Positions 45,173 to 55,887 are shown, numbered from the stretch's first letter. The stretch: 64,000 nucleotides of DNA from Microbacterium sp. 10M-3C3 (GCF_003931875.1 NZ_CP034245.1:930001-994000); one strand, 5' to 3'. Translations and numbers: made by a program. The notes: generated by a model from the letters alone, not told the origin.

Positions 45173-46621
45173 TCAGGCGAAGAGCTGCTCGATCGGGCCG
45201 CGGGCGAAGAACACCACGAACCCGGCGGCGACCACCCACAGCAGCGGGCTGATCTCGCGCGCCTTGCCGGCGAGCGAGCGGATGACGACCCAGCTGATGA
45301 AGCCCGCGCCGATGCCGTTGGCGATCGAGTAGGTCAACGGCATGACGGTGATCGTGAGGAACACCGGGATCAGCACGGTCAGATCGCCGAGGTCGATCGA
45401 GCGGATCTGCGACATCATCAGGGCGCCGACGATCACGAGCGCAGCACCCGCGATCTCGGTGGGGACGATCGTCGTGAGCGGCGTGAAGAACGTCGCGAGG
45501 AGGAACAGCGCGCCCGTGACGACGTTCGCCAGCCCCGTGCGCGCGCCCTCGCCGATGCCCGAGCCCGACTCGATGAAGACGGTGTTCGACGACGAGGACG
45601 TCAGCCCGCCGGCGACGGCGCCCACGCCCTCGACGATGAGCGCCGAGCGCACGCGCGGGAAGTTGCCGCGGTCGTCGGCGAGTCCTGCCTCGCGCGAGAG
45701 CCCGGTCATCGTGCCCATCGCATCGAAGAAGTTCGTGAACACGAGCGTGAAGACGAGCATCGTCGCCGCGAGGCCGCCGATGCGGGCGAATGGGCCGAAC
45801 AGGTCGACCTGGCCGACGAGCGAGAAGTCGGGGAGGCTCACCCATTGCGCCGGAAGCTCGGGCACCGACAGACCCCAGCCGCCGGGGTTGTCGGCGCTGC
45901 GCGGCCCGAGGTTCGCGACCGCCTCGACGACGAGCGCGAGCACGGTGCCGGTGAGGAGGCCGATGAGCAGCCCCGCCTTGATCTTGCGGGCGATGAGGAC
46001 GCCGGTCAGGACGAGCGTCACCACGAACAGCACGGTGGGGATGGTCGCGATCGAGCCGGCCGTGCCGAGGCCCACGGGCGGCGACCCGAGACCCGTCGAG
46101 GTGACGAAGCCGCTGTCGACGAACCCGATGAACGCGATGAACAGGCCGATGCCGACCGTGATGGCCGTCTTGAGGGCGAGCGGCACCGCGTCGAAGATGA
46201 GGCGGCGCAGGCCCGTCGCGGCCTGGAGCACGATGATGAGGCCGTTGATCACCACGAGACCCATCGCCTCGGGCCACGTGACCTGGCCGACGACGCTCAC
46301 GGCGAGGAACGAGTTGATGCCCAGGCCCGCCGCGAAGGCGAACGGCAGCCGTGTGACGAGGCCGAAGAGGATCGTCATGGCCCCGGCGGTGAGCGCCGTG
46401 ACCGCCGCCACCGGCGCGAAGCCCAGTGAGTCGCCGGCGACGTCGACGCCGCCCGACAGGATGATCGGGTTCAGCACGACGATGTATGCCATCGTGACGA
46501 ACGTGACGACGCCGCCGCGGACCTCCGTGCCGATCGTCGACCCCCGTGCGGAGATCTGGAAGAAGCGGTCGAAGCCGCCTCGGGCGGGGCGTGCGGGCGC
46601 GGAGGACGGGGTGGTGCTCAT
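45173..46621 (-). CDS. AzgA-type NCS2 purine permease
   Basis: A 482-aa transporter with about 13 helices. EVRGGVVTFVTMAYIVVLNP near the start, FAAGLGINSFLAVSVV, NFFDAMGTMTGLSREAGL and SSSSNTVFIESGSGIGEGARTGLA are signatures of the AzgA-like adenine/guanine/hypoxanthine proton symporters within NCS2. The purH/purN genes nearby are on the other strand, so only loose thematic linkage is seen. Confidence 0.9.
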   Translation of the reverse strand: MSTTPSSAPARPARGGFDRFFQISARGSTIGTEVRGGVVTFVTMAYIVVLNPIILSGGVDVAGDSLGFAPVAAVTALTAGAMTILFGLVTRLPFAFAAGLGINSFLAVSVVGQVTWPEAMGLVVINGLIIVLQAATGLRRLIFDAVPLALKTAITVGIGLFIAFIGFVDSGFVTSTGLGSPPVGLGTAGSIATIPTVLFVVTLVLTGVLIARKIKAGLLIGLLTGTVLALVVEAVANLGPRSADNPGGWGLSVPELPAQWVSLPDFSLVGQVDLFGPFARIGGLAATMLVFTLVFTNFFDAMGTMTGLSREAGLADDRGNFPRVRSALIVEGVGAVAGGLTSSSSNTVFIESGSGIGEGARTGLANVVTGALFLLATFFTPLTTIVPTEIAGAALVIVGALMMSQIRSIDLGDLTVLIPVFLTITVMPLTYSIANGIGAGFISWVVIRSLAGKAREISPLLWVVAAGFVVFFARGPIEQLFA

Positions 46622-46663
46622 GAGACCTCGGGGTGGAACGGGCGCGGCGCCGTGGACGGAATC

Positions 46664-46669
46664 TAGGGT
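46664..46669 (+). promoter_or_regulatory. leaderless -10 hexamer TAGGGT
   Basis: It ends 6 bases before ATG 46676. Confidence 0.55.
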
Positions 46670-46675
46670 GGGGGA

Positions 46676-47113
46676 ATGCCGCTTTCAGGAGAGTACCTTC
46701 CCAGCACGAGCGAATGGGCACGCCGCCAGGCCGAGCAGTTCGAGGCATCCGCCGGCCAGGACGCCAATGAGCTGCGGGGCAAGCCGATCATCGTGCTCAC
46801 GACCGTCGGGGCGAAGACCGGCGGGCTGCGCAAGACCGCTCTCATGCGCGTCGAGCACGACGGCCGCTACGCCGTCGTCGCGTCCAAGGGCGGGGCGCCC
46901 GAGCCGCCCGCGTGGTACTGGAACATCGTGAAGAACCCGCACGTCGAGCTGCAGGACGGCGATGTGCGCCGCGACTACGTCGCGCGCGAGGCCGAGGGGG
47001 CCGAGCGCGAGGAGTGGTGGGAGCGTGCCGTGGCAGCATGGCCCGACTACGCCCAGTACCAGAAGAAGACCGAGCGCCGCATCGCCCTCTTCGTGCTCGA
47101 GCCCGCCCAGTGA
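46676..47113 (+). CDS. nitroreductase-family deazaflavin-dependent protein (Ddn-like)
   Basis: A 145-aa split-barrel protein: [20 protein letters not shown], then [21 protein letters not shown] and a C-terminal [20 protein letters not shown], the pattern of the F420-binding Ddn/DUF385 family known from mycobacteria. It would reduce quinones or nitro-compounds using reduced F420. Presence of F420 biosynthesis cannot be judged from this window. Confidence 0.88.
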   Translation: MPLSGEYLPSTSEWARRQAEQFEASAGQDANELRGKPIIVLTTVGAKTGGLRKTALMRVEHDGRYAVVASKGGAPEPPAWYWNIVKNPHVELQDGDVRRDYVAREAEGAEREEWWERAVAAWPDYAQYQKKTERRIALFVLEPAQ

Positions 47114-47214
47114 CGCGCACCGCGCGTCGGTGCCGCGAAGGTGTCGCACCCGCGGCATAGACTGCGCGCGACGAGGTCGGGCGGGGGCCCGGCGGGGGAT
47201 CGACGGGGGTCGGG

Positions 47215-47763
47215 ATGGCGCGAGCGCACGCACGCGGACGGTGGCGCACCGCCCTCGGGGTGGCTGCCGTGGTCGTCGTCGTCGCTGCCGGGCTCGCGGC
47301 GCTCGGGCTCTACCTTGCGCCGCGCGTCCTCCCCAACATCGGCGCCGAGGTGGCGGTGGGCGACACCGTCGAGACGTTGCGGGGGGACGGCGTGTCCGCG
47401 CGCATCACCGTGCCCGACGGCTGGGTCGCTCGCCGCGCGTGGCAGCGGGACGACGAGATCTCCGTCCGGTCGCCGGACGGCGGCGTCGAGGTCACCCTGC
47501 GCGCCGTCGCGGAGGACGCGGCCGCGGCGGCCGCCGGCGTGCGGGGCGCGGTGCCGGATTCCGCTGCGCTCGTGACGGAGCGCCTCGCGAGCGGGCTGAG
47601 CGCGGTGCACGCCGAAGCCGACGGCGACGGTGTCGTCGTGGCGGCGGTGGGCGCCGCATCCGGAGCCAGCGTCTCCGTCGTCGCCCGTGCCGATCCCGAG
47701 CGGCTGACGGCGTACCGGCCCGTCATCGCGCGCGTGCTCGAGGGCATCGAGGTCGGCGGATGA
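47215..47763 (+). CDS. membrane-anchored exported protein, unknown
   Basis: A 182-aa protein with a basic start, one transmembrane helix (ALGVAAVVVVVAAGLAALGLYLA, about 13-34) and an external beta-rich domain (ARITVPDGWVARRAW, VEVTLRAVAED). The ATGA overlap with the deacetylase lipoprotein suggests they act together at the cell envelope. TAGACT at 47158-47163 and a G-rich ribosome site precede it. No family is recognised. Confidence 0.72.
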   Translation: MARAHARGRWRTALGVAAVVVVVAAGLAALGLYLAPRVLPNIGAEVAVGDTVETLRGDGVSARITVPDGWVARRAWQRDDEISVRSPDGGVEVTLRAVAEDAAAAAAGVRGAVPDSAALVTERLASGLSAVHAEADGDGVVVAAVGAASGASVSVVARADPERLTAYRPVIARVLEGIEVGG

Positions 47764-49337
47764 CGCGGCGTCGCATGGTCGGAGCGGTCGCCGTCGCCGC
47801 GCTCGCGGTGCTGCTGGGCGGGTGCGCCGTGGCGGTCGACCCCGCGTGGACGCCGCCGTCGTGGCCCGACGCGGCCGTCGCGCTCGCGCGGGCGCCCGAG
47901 CCGCTCGATGCGGCCGCGCTCGAGCGCACGCAGGGTGGCCCCCTCACGGGCTGGCGGCTGCGTAACGACGCGGTCGGGGTGCAGGGCCGCGTGATGCTGT
48001 TCTCCGGCGCGACCGACATCGACGCGCGCCTGCTGCAGCCGCTCCGCGACGCCGTCGGGCGCCGCTCGGCCGCAGCGGGTGTCGCGTACACGCCTCAGGT
48101 CTTCCCGCGGGGCACGGGCCTCGGCGACCGCGCGTGCGCCCGTGGCTCCACGCTCGCGCCCGCCGCCGAGGTCCTGGCCGACGCCGCGCTCGGCCCGGCT
48201 AGCGGCACCGGCGCCGCCGTGGTGTGCGACGTGGTCGCCGCATCCGGCCCGTTCCTCGGTCAGCGCATCCGAGTGGTCGCGGGCGACGGGGTGTCGGCCG
48301 TCTCCGACACGAGCGAGATCGTCTACGCGAACCTCGCGACCGGCGAGAGCGCCAGCGCCGCCGAGCTGTGGACGGCGGATGCGCCGGTGACGCTGTACGA
48401 CGCCCTCGTCGACGCGCTGCGGCGCGACGCCGGGTCGCTGAGCCTCGCGCCGGTCGCCGCGCCCGACGATGCGGCGCTGGCCGCCGTGCAGGCGGGCCTC
48501 GCGACCGCCGTGCCCGGCGACGGCGGTGCGTTCGTCGTGACGCTGCCGGCGGGATTCACCGCACCCGAGCTCCAGGCCCTGGGCGTGCCGGCCGATCCGG
48601 AGGCGGAGACCGTCGCGCTCTCGCCCGCCGTCGCGGCGACCGTGCTGACGCCGTTCGGCCAGGCGCTCGGCGCGGCGGTCGCACAGGCGGAGCCCTTCGC
48701 GCCGCCGACACCGGCGCCGGCGGGCAGCGTGCCGGTGGACTGCGCGCTCTTCCCGTGCCTCTCGCTGACGTACGACGACGGTCCGGGCCCGCTCACGGAG
48801 GGCATCCTGGACGCGTACGCGCGCTCCGGGGGAGCGGCCACGTTCTTCGCGATGGGCGAGAAGGCGGCGCCCTACGGCGGCACGCTCCGGCGCATGATCG
48901 CCGAGGGTCATCTCGTCGAGAACCACACGTGGAACCATCCGCACCTGCCGACGCTCGACACCCCGGCCGTGCAGCGCCAGATCGCGGACACCTCGCGTGC
49001 GCTCGAGGCGCAGACCGGGCAGCCGGTCACGATGTTCCGCCCGCCCTACGGCGACATCACGACGCGCGTGCTCGAGGCGGCGGGGCTGCCGGCCGTCGTG
49101 TGGGACGTCGACACGTTCGACTGGCAGGGGCCTTCCTCCGACACGCTCCTCGCGCGGGCGGTCGACCTTCCCCGGCCGGGCTCGATCGTGCTCCAGCACG
49201 ACATCCAGCCGATCACCGGGCAGACGATCGACGCCGTCCTCGCGGGCGTGCGCGACCGCGGCTTCACACCCGTCACGGTGACCCAGCTGTTCGGCGGGCG
49301 CCCGCCGGGTCCGGGCATCTGGCGCAGCGCCCGCTGA
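47760..49337 (+). CDS. polysaccharide deacetylase lipoprotein (NodB domain)
   Basis: A 525-aa protein. The lipobox ends at Cys22 (AVLLGGC). A long N-terminal region with Rsi/PdaC-like character (about 40-300) precedes a NodB deacetylase domain (about 335-510): SLTYDDGPGPL with the catalytic and metal Asp, HTWNHPHL with two metal His, RPPYGD and a late IVLQHDI. It likely removes acetyl groups from peptidoglycan or another wall polymer outside the membrane. The start overlaps the preceding stop. Confidence 0.9.
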   Translation: MTRRRMVGAVAVAALAVLLGGCAVAVDPAWTPPSWPDAAVALARAPEPLDAAALERTQGGPLTGWRLRNDAVGVQGRVMLFSGATDIDARLLQPLRDAVGRRSAAAGVAYTPQVFPRGTGLGDRACARGSTLAPAAEVLADAALGPASGTGAAVVCDVVAASGPFLGQRIRVVAGDGVSAVSDTSEIVYANLATGESASAAELWTADAPVTLYDALVDALRRDAGSLSLAPVAAPDDAALAAVQAGLATAVPGDGGAFVVTLPAGFTAPELQALGVPADPEAETVALSPAVAATVLTPFGQALGAAVAQAEPFAPPTPAPAGSVPVDCALFPCLSLTYDDGPGPLTEGILDAYARSGGAATFFAMGEKAAPYGGTLRRMIAEGHLVENHTWNHPHLPTLDTPAVQRQIADTSRALEAQTGQPVTMFRPPYGDITTRVLEAAGLPAVVWDVDTFDWQGPSSDTLLARAVDLPRPGSIVLQHDIQPITGQTIDAVLAGVRDRGFTPVTVTQLFGGRPPGPGIWRSAR

Positions 49338-49383
49338 CGCGGCGGCCGCCCGCGCGCCTGCGGGCCGGGGCGGCGCCCGCGGG

Positions 49384-49389
49384 TAGGGT
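49384..49389 (+). promoter_or_regulatory. -10 hexamer TAGGGT
   Basis: It ends 9 bases before ATG 49399, leaving a leader of at most about 3 bases. Confidence 0.5.
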
Positions 49390-49398
49390 CGTTCGCGC

Positions 49399-50937
49399 AT
49401 GAACCGCCTGCTCGTCGCCCTCCTCTCCGCCTTCGACGCCCTCCTCGCCGCCGCGGGCGGTCTCGCGGCAGCCCTGGCACCCCTCACCCTCCTGTGGGCA
49501 GTCGGGTTCGGGACGGGCGCCGACTGGGGCGCGCTGTGGCCGACGAGCGCGACCGTGTGGCAGTTCGGCCACCTCGTGCCCATCGGCGTCGAGCTGCCCG
49601 GCGAATACCTCGCCGCGGCCGGCATCGACCCCGCCGCGGGCACGTTCGCGCTGTCGCTCGCGCCGCTCGGGTTCGCCGTCTTCACGGCCCTGTTCGCCGC
49701 CCGCTCCGGGGCACGCGCCGCGCGCGCGGGCGAGCCGCTGACCGGGGCCGTCGCCGGGCCCGTCGTCTTCGCCGCGATCGCGGGCGTCGTCGCCGCATCC
49801 GGGTCGGCGCCGCTCGCGCGCGTCGAGGCGTGGCAGGCCGTGCTCTTCCCCGCGCTCGTCTACGCCGTGCCGGCGATCCTCGCCTCCGGCGCCACCGCCT
49901 GGATCGTGGGCGAGGGCCCCGCCGGCCGCCTCCGAGATCGCATCGGATCGGCCCACGGCGGCTGGGGCGACGTGCCGGGACTCGTCGTCCGCGGGAGCGC
50001 AGTCTCCGTCGTCGGGCTCGTCGCGGTCGGTGCGCTGGTCGTCGCCGTGGCGGTCCTCGCCCGCGGAGCCCAGATCGTCGGCCTCTTCCAGGCGGGCAAC
50101 GTCGACGGCATCGGGGTCGTGGTCCTCGCCCTCGGACAGCTCGCCTACGTGCCGACGCTGATCGTGTGGGGGGTGTCCTTCGCCGCCGGGCCCGGGTTCG
50201 CGGTCGGCACCGGCACGGCCGTGTCGCCCGCGGGCACGCAGCTCGGCGTCGTGCCCGGGGTCCCGGTCCTCGGCGCTGTCCCCGACACGCTCTCCCCGTG
50301 GCTGCTGCTGCTCGCGCTCCTCCCCGTCGCCGTCGGCGCGGTCGCGGGCTGGGTCGCCCGCTCGCACGTCGCGGCGCGGCATCCGGATCACGAGGCGTAC
50401 GGACCTCGGCTCGCCCTCGTCGGCGGGATCACGGTCGTCACCGCCGCCGTCACGGCCCTGCTCGCGCTGTGCGCGCGCGGCGGCATCGGTCCGGGACGCC
50501 TCGTCGATGTCGGCCCGGAGCCCGGGCCGGTCGCCTTCGCCGTCGGCATCGAGGTCGCGATCGGGGCGGCCATCCTGCTCCTCTCGCCCCGACGCGCGAC
50601 CCGCCCCCGTGACGAAGACCGAGCCGAACCGCTCCCCGTTCCGTTCGACGACCGCGACGTCCACACCGCGGCGAGCCGGCCCCTCCGCGACCTGGCGCCG
50701 CTGCCGACGCTGCCGGTGCACGCCTTCGCGGGCGGGACGGATGCGGCGGCCGGCCGCGACGCCGACGGCCCCGACGCTCACGCCGACGCCGACGATCCTG
50801 CCGACTGGCCGGGTGCGATCGTCGGCGACCTCGACGAGACCGGGCCGCTGCCCTTCGGCGCGGGCTTCGCCGACACCTCGCCGACCGAGACCGACGGGGC
50901 CAGGACGGGGAAGCGCGGCGACCCGTCGCTAGACTGA
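49399..50937 (+). CDS. DUF6350-type polytopic membrane protein
   Basis: A 512-aa protein with about ten hydrophobic segments ([20 protein letters not shown] onward) and an acidic cytoplasmic tail from about 410 ([12 protein letters not shown] to KRGDPSLD). A large membrane gene of this kind directly upstream of purN is a recurrent actinobacterial arrangement. Its function is not established. It starts at ATG 49399 and ends 4 bases before purN. Confidence 0.8.
   Translation: MNRLLVALLSAFDALLAAAGGLAAALAPLTLLWAVGFGTGADWGALWPTSATVWQFGHLVPIGVELPGEYLAAAGIDPAAGTFALSLAPLGFAVFTALFAARSGARAARAGEPLTGAVAGPVVFAAIAGVVAASGSAPLARVEAWQAVLFPALVYAVPAILASGATAWIVGEGPAGRLRDRIGSAHGGWGDVPGLVVRGSAVSVVGLVAVGALVVAVAVLARGAQIVGLFQAGNVDGIGVVVLALGQLAYVPTLIVWGVSFAAGPGFAVGTGTAVSPAGTQLGVVPGVPVLGAVPDTLSPWLLLLALLPVAVGAVAGWVARSHVAARHPDHEAYGPRLALVGGITVVTAAVTALLALCARGGIGPGRLVDVGPEPGPVAFAVGIEVAIGAAILLLSPRRATRPRDEDRAEPLPVPFDDRDVHTAASRPLRDLAPLPTLPVHAFAGGTDAAAGRDADGPDAHADADDPADWPGAIVGDLDETGPLPFGAGFADTSPTETDGARTGKRGDPSLD
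50930..50935 (+). promoter_or_regulatory. leaderless -10 hexamer TAGACT inside the end of the upstream gene
   Basis: It ends 6 bases before GTG 50942, giving purN-purH a promoter of its own. Confidence 0.55.
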
Positions 50938-50941
50938 CCGG

Positions 50942-51553
50942 GTGCTCACGGTCGCGGTTCTCATCTCGGGCACCGGATCGAACCTGCGGGCGCTGCTGGA
51001 CGCCGCCTCGCACCCCGATTTCCCCGCCCGCGTCGTCGTGGTCGGCGCCGACCGCGAGGCCGCGGGCTTCGCGCACGCCGAGACCTTCGGCATCCCGACG
51101 TTCCTGGTGCCGTGGTCGCACTTCGACTCGCGAGAGGAGTGGGGTGCCGAGCTCGCGGCGCAGCTGCGCGTGTGGACGCCCGACCTCGTCGTGCTGAGCG
51201 GCCTCATGCGGCTGCTGCCGGCGGATGTCGTGCACGAGTGGGCGCCGAACCTCATCAACACGCACCCGGCGTACCTCCCGGAGTTCCCCGGCGCGCACGG
51301 CGTGCGCGATGCGCTCGCGGCGGGCGTCGCCGAGACCGGGGCAAGCGTCATCGTCGTCGACGACGGCGTCGACACGGGTCCGATCCTCGCGCGCGAGCGC
51401 GTGCCCGTGCTGCCCGGCGACACCGAGCACACTCTGCACGAGCGCATCAAGCCCGTCGAGCGGCGCCTCCTGATCGACGTCGTCCGACGCGTCGCCACCG
51501 GCGAGCTCGACCTCGCCGCTGCCGCCGCCGTTCCCCCCGAACCGACCCGCTGA
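50942..51553 (+). CDS. purN: phosphoribosylglycinamide formyltransferase
   Basis: A 203-aa enzyme of purine synthesis that transfers a formyl group from 10-formyl-THF to [49 protein letters not shown] (catalytic Asn and His) and [12 protein letters not shown] with the Asp of the His-Asp pair are visible. GTG 50942 is the start; purH follows 12 bases after the stop. Confidence 0.95.
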   Translation: MLTVAVLISGTGSNLRALLDAASHPDFPARVVVVGADREAAGFAHAETFGIPTFLVPWSHFDSREEWGAELAAQLRVWTPDLVVLSGLMRLLPADVVHEWAPNLINTHPAYLPEFPGAHGVRDALAAGVAETGASVIVVDDGVDTGPILARERVPVLPGDTEHTLHERIKPVERRLLIDVVRRVATGELDLAAAAAVPPEPTR

Positions 51554-51565
51554 CAAGGAGCATCC

Positions 51566-53176
51566 ATGGCAGGGCCCTCCCACGACCCGTCCCTCTACCG
51601 CGACCGCGACGTCGTCCCGGTGCGCCGCGCGCTCGTGTCCGTCAGCGACAAGACCGACCTGCTGCGCCTGGCCGAGGCGCTCGTCGGCGCGGGCGTCGAG
51701 ATCGTCTCGACCGGGTCGACCGCCGCCACCATCCGCGACGCCGGGCACCCTGTCACCGACGTGTCGGCCGTCACCGGCTTCCCGGAGTCGCTCGACGGGC
51801 GCGTCAAGACGCTGCATCCGGGTGTGCACGCCGGCCTCCTCGCCGACCTGCGCCTGGAGAGCCACGAGAGCCAGCTCGACGAGCTCGGCATCCTGCCGTT
51901 CGAGCTCGTCGTGGTGAACCTCTACCCGTTCGTGGAGACCGTCGCCTCCGGCGCGGTCGGCGACGACGTCGTCGAGCAGATCGACATCGGCGGCCCTGCG
52001 ATGGTGCGCGCGTCAGCGAAGAACTTCGCGAACGTGGCGATCGTCGTCTCGCCCGAGTCGTACCCCGCGATCATCGAGGCGATCGGCGAGGGCGGCGGCA
52101 CGAGCCTCGCGCAGCGCCGCGAACTCGCGGCGCGCGCCTTCGCGCACACCGCCGCGTACGACGCCGCCGTGGCGGCGTGGTTCGCCGAGGGCACGCTCGC
52201 GCACGACGTCGACCTGCCCGCGCACCTGACGATCAAGGCCGAGCGGCTCTCGACCCTCCGCTACGGCGAGAACTCGCACCAGCGCGCCGCGATCTATACA
52301 CGCGTCGGCGGGCACGGCATCGCGCAGGCCACGCAGCTGCAGGGCAAGGAGATGTCGTACAACAACTACGTCGACGCGGATGCGGCGCTGCGGGCCGCGT
52401 TCGACATGGTGAAGCCGGCCGTCGCGATCATCAAGCACGCCAACCCGTGCGGCATCGCGGTGTCGGCGCCGAATGCGCTCGACGAGATCGCCAGCGCCCA
52501 CCTGCGCGCGCACGAGTGCGATCCGGTGTCGGCCTTCGGCGGGGTGATCGCAGCCAACCGCACCGTGACGCTCAAGATGGCCGAGAACCTCCGGGACATC
52601 TTCACGGAGGTCATCGTCGCGCCCGACTTCGAGCCCGAGGCGCTCGAGGTGTTCAAGCTCAAGCAGAACCTGCGCGTGCTGCAGCTGCCGGTCGACTGGC
52701 AGCAGGAGCGCATGGACGTCCGCCTGGTGTCGGGTGGACTGCTGCTGCAGGACGCCGACCGGTTCCCCGACGACATCGAGTCGGTCGCGAAGGACTGGGA
52801 GCTCGTGTCGGGGGAGCGGCCCGCGGACGAGGACATGACGAACCTGATCTTCGCGTGGAAGGCGTGCCGCGCCGTCAAGTCCAACGCGATCGTGCTCGCG
52901 AAGAACTCCGCGACCGTGGGCATCGGCATGGGGCAGGTCAACCGCGTCGACTCGTGCCGGCTGGCCGTCGAACGGGCGGGCGACCGGGCGGCGGGCTCGA
53001 TCGCCGCATCCGACGCGTTCTTCCCGTTCGCCGACGGGCCGCAGGTGCTCATCGACGCCGGCATCGCGGCGATCATCCAGCCCGGCGGATCGGTGCGCGA
53101 CGCCGAGGTCATCGACGCCGCGCGCGCGGCGGGCGTGACGATGTTCTTCACGGGCGAGCGGCACTTCTTCCACTGA
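51566..53176 (+). CDS. purH: bifunctional AICAR transformylase / IMP cyclohydrolase
   Basis: A 536-aa enzyme for the last two steps of IMP synthesis. The N-terminal MGS-like cyclohydrolase domain (about 18-160: [40 protein letters not shown]) is followed by the AICAR transformylase domain with [33 protein letters not shown] and a C-terminal RHFFH. AAGGAG lies upstream of the ATG. Confidence 0.97.
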   Translation: MAGPSHDPSLYRDRDVVPVRRALVSVSDKTDLLRLAEALVGAGVEIVSTGSTAATIRDAGHPVTDVSAVTGFPESLDGRVKTLHPGVHAGLLADLRLESHESQLDELGILPFELVVVNLYPFVETVASGAVGDDVVEQIDIGGPAMVRASAKNFANVAIVVSPESYPAIIEAIGEGGGTSLAQRRELAARAFAHTAAYDAAVAAWFAEGTLAHDVDLPAHLTIKAERLSTLRYGENSHQRAAIYTRVGGHGIAQATQLQGKEMSYNNYVDADAALRAAFDMVKPAVAIIKHANPCGIAVSAPNALDEIASAHLRAHECDPVSAFGGVIAANRTVTLKMAENLRDIFTEVIVAPDFEPEALEVFKLKQNLRVLQLPVDWQQERMDVRLVSGGLLLQDADRFPDDIESVAKDWELVSGERPADEDMTNLIFAWKACRAVKSNAIVLAKNSATVGIGMGQVNRVDSCRLAVERAGDRAAGSIAASDAFFPFADGPQVLIDAGIAAIIQPGGSVRDAEVIDAARAAGVTMFFTGERHFFH

Positions 53177-53198
53177 CGCGCGCGATGGCTTCCTGCGC

Positions 53199-54638
53199 TC
53201 AGGCGGGGGAATGGGCGCTGTCGCGACCGTAGGTCTCGAGCAGGCGCAGCCACACCTCGCTGACCGTCGGGTACGAGGGCACCGCGTGCCACAGGCGGTG
53301 CAGCGGCACCTCGCCGACCACGGCGATCGTCGCCGAGTGCAGCAGCTCGGCGATGTCGGGGCCGACGAAGGTCGCCCCGACGATGACGCCGCGGTCCTCG
53401 TCGACGACCATGCGCGCCTGGCCGGTGTAGGCGTCGGACTGCTCGCTCGCGCCGGCGACCCATGAGATGTCGTAGTCGACCGCACGGGCACGGATGCCGG
53501 CCTTCTCCGCCGCGGCCGCCGTGAGACCGACCGACGCCACCTCCGGGTCGGTGAAGGTCACCTGCGGCACGGCCGCGTGGTCGGCGGTCGCGACGTGCGC
53601 GCCCCACGGGGCGTCGTCGACCGCCTCGCCCTTCGCGCGCGCGGCGATGACGTCGCCCGCGGCACGGGCCTGGTACTTCCCCTGGTGCGTGAGCAGCACG
53701 CGGTGGTTCACGTCGCCGACGGCGTACAGCCAGTCCGATCCGGGCACGCGCAGGGTGTCGTCGACCTCGATCCACGACCCCGGCGTGAGCCCCACGGTCT
53801 CCAGTCCCACATCCTGCGTGCGCGGGGTGCGCCCGATGGCCACGAGCACCTCGTCAGCCTCGATGCTCGCACCGTCCGAGAGCTCGAGCGTCGCCTTCCC
53901 GCCCTCCGGCCGCGCGGCGGAGACGACGTCCACGCCGAATCGGATGTCGACGCCCGCGTCGCGCAGCGCGTCCGCGACCATCCCGCCCGCGAAGGGCTCG
54001 AGCGTGCCGAGGAGGGTCGAGCGCACCAGCAGCGTGACGTGCGTGCCGAGCGTCGCGTACGCGGTCGCCATCTCGACCCCGACGGTGCCGCCGCCGACGA
54101 TCGCGAGCGAGCCGGGGACGTGCTCGGCGGAGGTCGCCTCGCGGCTCGTCCACGGCTGGATGGCGGCGAGCCCGGGCGCATCCGGGAGGAGCGCGGCCGT
54201 CCCCGTGCAGACGGCGACGGCGTGCCGCGCGACGAGTTCCGTCGTGGTGCCGTCGTCCGCGGTGACGACCACGCGCTTCTCGCCCGCGAGGGCGCCGTGA
54301 CCGCGCACGAGCTCGATGCCCGCGCCCTGGAGCCACTCGACTTGGCCGGCGTCGTTCCACGCGTGCGTCATGCGGTCGCGCCGCTTCAGCACGGCCGCGA
54401 CGTCGAGGTCGCCGGTCACGGCCTGCTTCGCGCCGTCGACCGCGCGAGCCGCCCGCAGCGCGGCGCCGCTGCGCAGCAGAGCCTTCGACGGCATGCACGC
54501 CCAGTACGAGCACTCGCCGCCCACGAGCTCCGATTCGACGATGACCGCCGACAGGCCGCCCTGGACCGCGCGGTCCGCGACGTTCTCCCCGACGGGCCCG
54601 GCTCCGATGACGATGACGTCGTACTCGCGTGCGCTCAT
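53199..54638 (-). CDS. pyridine nucleotide-disulfide oxidoreductase (LpdA/Mer-like)
   Basis: A 479-aa class I flavoprotein disulfide reductase: IGAGPVGENVADRAV for FAD, GGECSYWACMPSKAL with Cys43 and Cys48 as the redox pair (motif differs from the usual CVNxGC), IVGGGTVGVEMATAYA for NAD(P), YAVGDVNHRVLLTHQGKYQA and a C-terminal LHRLWHAVPSYPTVSE instead of the usual HAHPT. Mycobacterial LpdA-like enzymes of this type reduce quinones; that role is plausible here. The leaderless TAGCGT fixes the start. Confidence 0.87.
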   Translation of the reverse strand: MSAREYDVIVIGAGPVGENVADRAVQGGLSAVIVESELVGGECSYWACMPSKALLRSGAALRAARAVDGAKQAVTGDLDVAAVLKRRDRMTHAWNDAGQVEWLQGAGIELVRGHGALAGEKRVVVTADDGTTTELVARHAVAVCTGTAALLPDAPGLAAIQPWTSREATSAEHVPGSLAIVGGGTVGVEMATAYATLGTHVTLLVRSTLLGTLEPFAGGMVADALRDAGVDIRFGVDVVSAARPEGGKATLELSDGASIEADEVLVAIGRTPRTQDVGLETVGLTPGSWIEVDDTLRVPGSDWLYAVGDVNHRVLLTHQGKYQARAAGDVIAARAKGEAVDDAPWGAHVATADHAAVPQVTFTDPEVASVGLTAAAAEKAGIRARAVDYDISWVAGASEQSDAYTGQARMVVDEDRGVIVGATFVGPDIAELLHSATIAVVGEVPLHRLWHAVPSYPTVSEVWLRLLETYGRDSAHSPA

Positions 54639-54644
54639 GGGCTC

Positions 54645-54650
54645 ACGCTA
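54645..54650 (-). promoter_or_regulatory. leaderless -10 hexamer TAGCGT (minus strand)
   Basis: It ends 6 bases before the ATG at 54638. Confidence 0.6.
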
Positions 54651-54752
54651 CCGGCGCACCGGCATGCCTGGGGCAGAGGGGCAGCGCTTGCGTCCGCCCG
54701 CGGCATCCGTTGCCGACCTGAACGTTTCCTGTCAATCGGTTGTCTCGTGAGC

Positions 54753-54767
54753 CTGAACCGGTTTAGA
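54753..54767 (+). promoter_or_regulatory. LacI-type operator, copy 1
   Basis: CTGAACCGGTTTAGA, built on the near-palindrome GAACCGGTTT with the central CG typical of LacI-family sites. TAGAGT overlapping its end could be the -10. Confidence 0.8.
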
Positions 54768-54771
54768 GTAA

Positions 54772-54786
54772 CTGAACCGGTTTAGA
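54772..54786 (+). promoter_or_regulatory. LacI-type operator, copy 2
   Basis: An exact 15-base copy of the first site 19 bp further on, so two dimers could sit on neighbouring faces of the DNA upstream of the LacI gene. Confidence 0.8.
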
Positions 54787-54849
54787 ACACCGGAGCACCC
54801 ACCGCGTCGCTGCGCCGGATGCCGCGACGACGAGCACGAAGGAGTGAGC

Positions 54850-55887
54850 GTGACGCCCGCCGGACATCCCACGATCGCCGACGTCGCGCGCCGCGCGGGC
54901 GTCAGCAAGGGGCTCGTGTCCTTCGCGCTGAACGACAAGCCCGGCGTCGCGCCCGACACGCGCGCGCGCATCCTCGCCGCCGCGCACGACCTCGGCTGGT
55001 CGCCGAGCCTGCGCGCCCGTTCGCTGAGCGTCGGCCGCGCCTTCGCGTGCGGCATCGTCATCGGCCGCAGCCCCGACGTCATCGCGGCCGACCCGTTCTT
55101 CCCCTCCTTCATCGCGGGCGTCGAGGACGCGTTCTCGGTGTCGGGTCAAGTGCTCGTGCTCGCCGTGGCCACGCCCGGACGGCAGGAGGAGGAGACCTAC
55201 CGGGGGCTCGCTGCCGACCGACGCGTCGACGGGGTGATCCTCATGGACCTCCGCGCCGGCGACCCGCGCATCGCGCTCGTGCAAGAGTTGGGCCTGGCCG
55301 CGGTGACCCTCGGCGCGCCGGACGTCGAGAGCCCGTTCCCCAGCGTCACGTCCGACGACGGCGCGGGCATCCGGCTCGCCGTCGAGCATCTCGCCGGCCT
55401 CGGCCACCGTCGCATCGCGCATGTCGCCGGCCCCGACGGGATGCTGCACGCCGAGCACCGACGCGCGGCGTTCGACGCGGCGGCCGCCGCCGCCGGCGCC
55501 GAGAGCATCGTCGTCACGACCGACTTCTCCGCCGCCGACGGCGCGCGGGCGACGGAGCACCTCCTCGACGCCGCGCAGCCGCCGACGGCGATCGTGTACT
55601 CCAACGACAGCATGGCCGTCGCCGGGCTGGGGGTCGCCCAGCGTCGCGGCCTCGTCGTGCCGCGCGATCTGTCGATCACAGGTTTCGACGACACCGAGAT
55701 CGGCCGCCACGTGCACCCCGCCCTCACGAGTGTCGCGACGGACGCCCGCGGCTGGGGCTCCGTCGCGGCGCGCACCCTGCTCGAGACGATCGCCGGCTCC
55801 GCGCCGGGCGACGTCCGACTCGACGACCCGCGGCTCGCGGTCCGCGCATCCACCGCATCCCCTGCCGAAACCGCGGCCGAGCTCTGA
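54850..55887 (+). CDS. LacI-family regulator of the sugar locus
   Basis: A 345-aa repressor. The N-terminal HTH and hinge (PTIADVARRAGVSKGLVSFALN, partly quoted) are followed by a periplasmic-binding-like ligand domain (GVILMDLRAG, ITGFDDTEIGRHVHPALTSV). GTG 54850 is preferred to GTG 54844 because AAGGAG ends 5 bases before it. Two identical operators lie 65-95 bases upstream, so it is autoregulated and probably controls the whole downstream operon, which begins 32 bases after its stop. Confidence 0.92.
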   Translation: MTPAGHPTIADVARRAGVSKGLVSFALNDKPGVAPDTRARILAAAHDLGWSPSLRARSLSVGRAFACGIVIGRSPDVIAADPFFPSFIAGVEDAFSVSGQVLVLAVATPGRQEEETYRGLAADRRVDGVILMDLRAGDPRIALVQELGLAAVTLGAPDVESPFPSVTSDDGAGIRLAVEHLAGLGHRRIAHVAGPDGMLHAEHRRAAFDAAAAAAGAESIVVTTDFSAADGARATEHLLDAAQPPTAIVYSNDSMAVAGLGVAQRRGLVVPRDLSITGFDDTEIGRHVHPALTSVATDARGWGSVAARTLLETIAGSAPGDVRLDDPRLAVRASTASPAETAAEL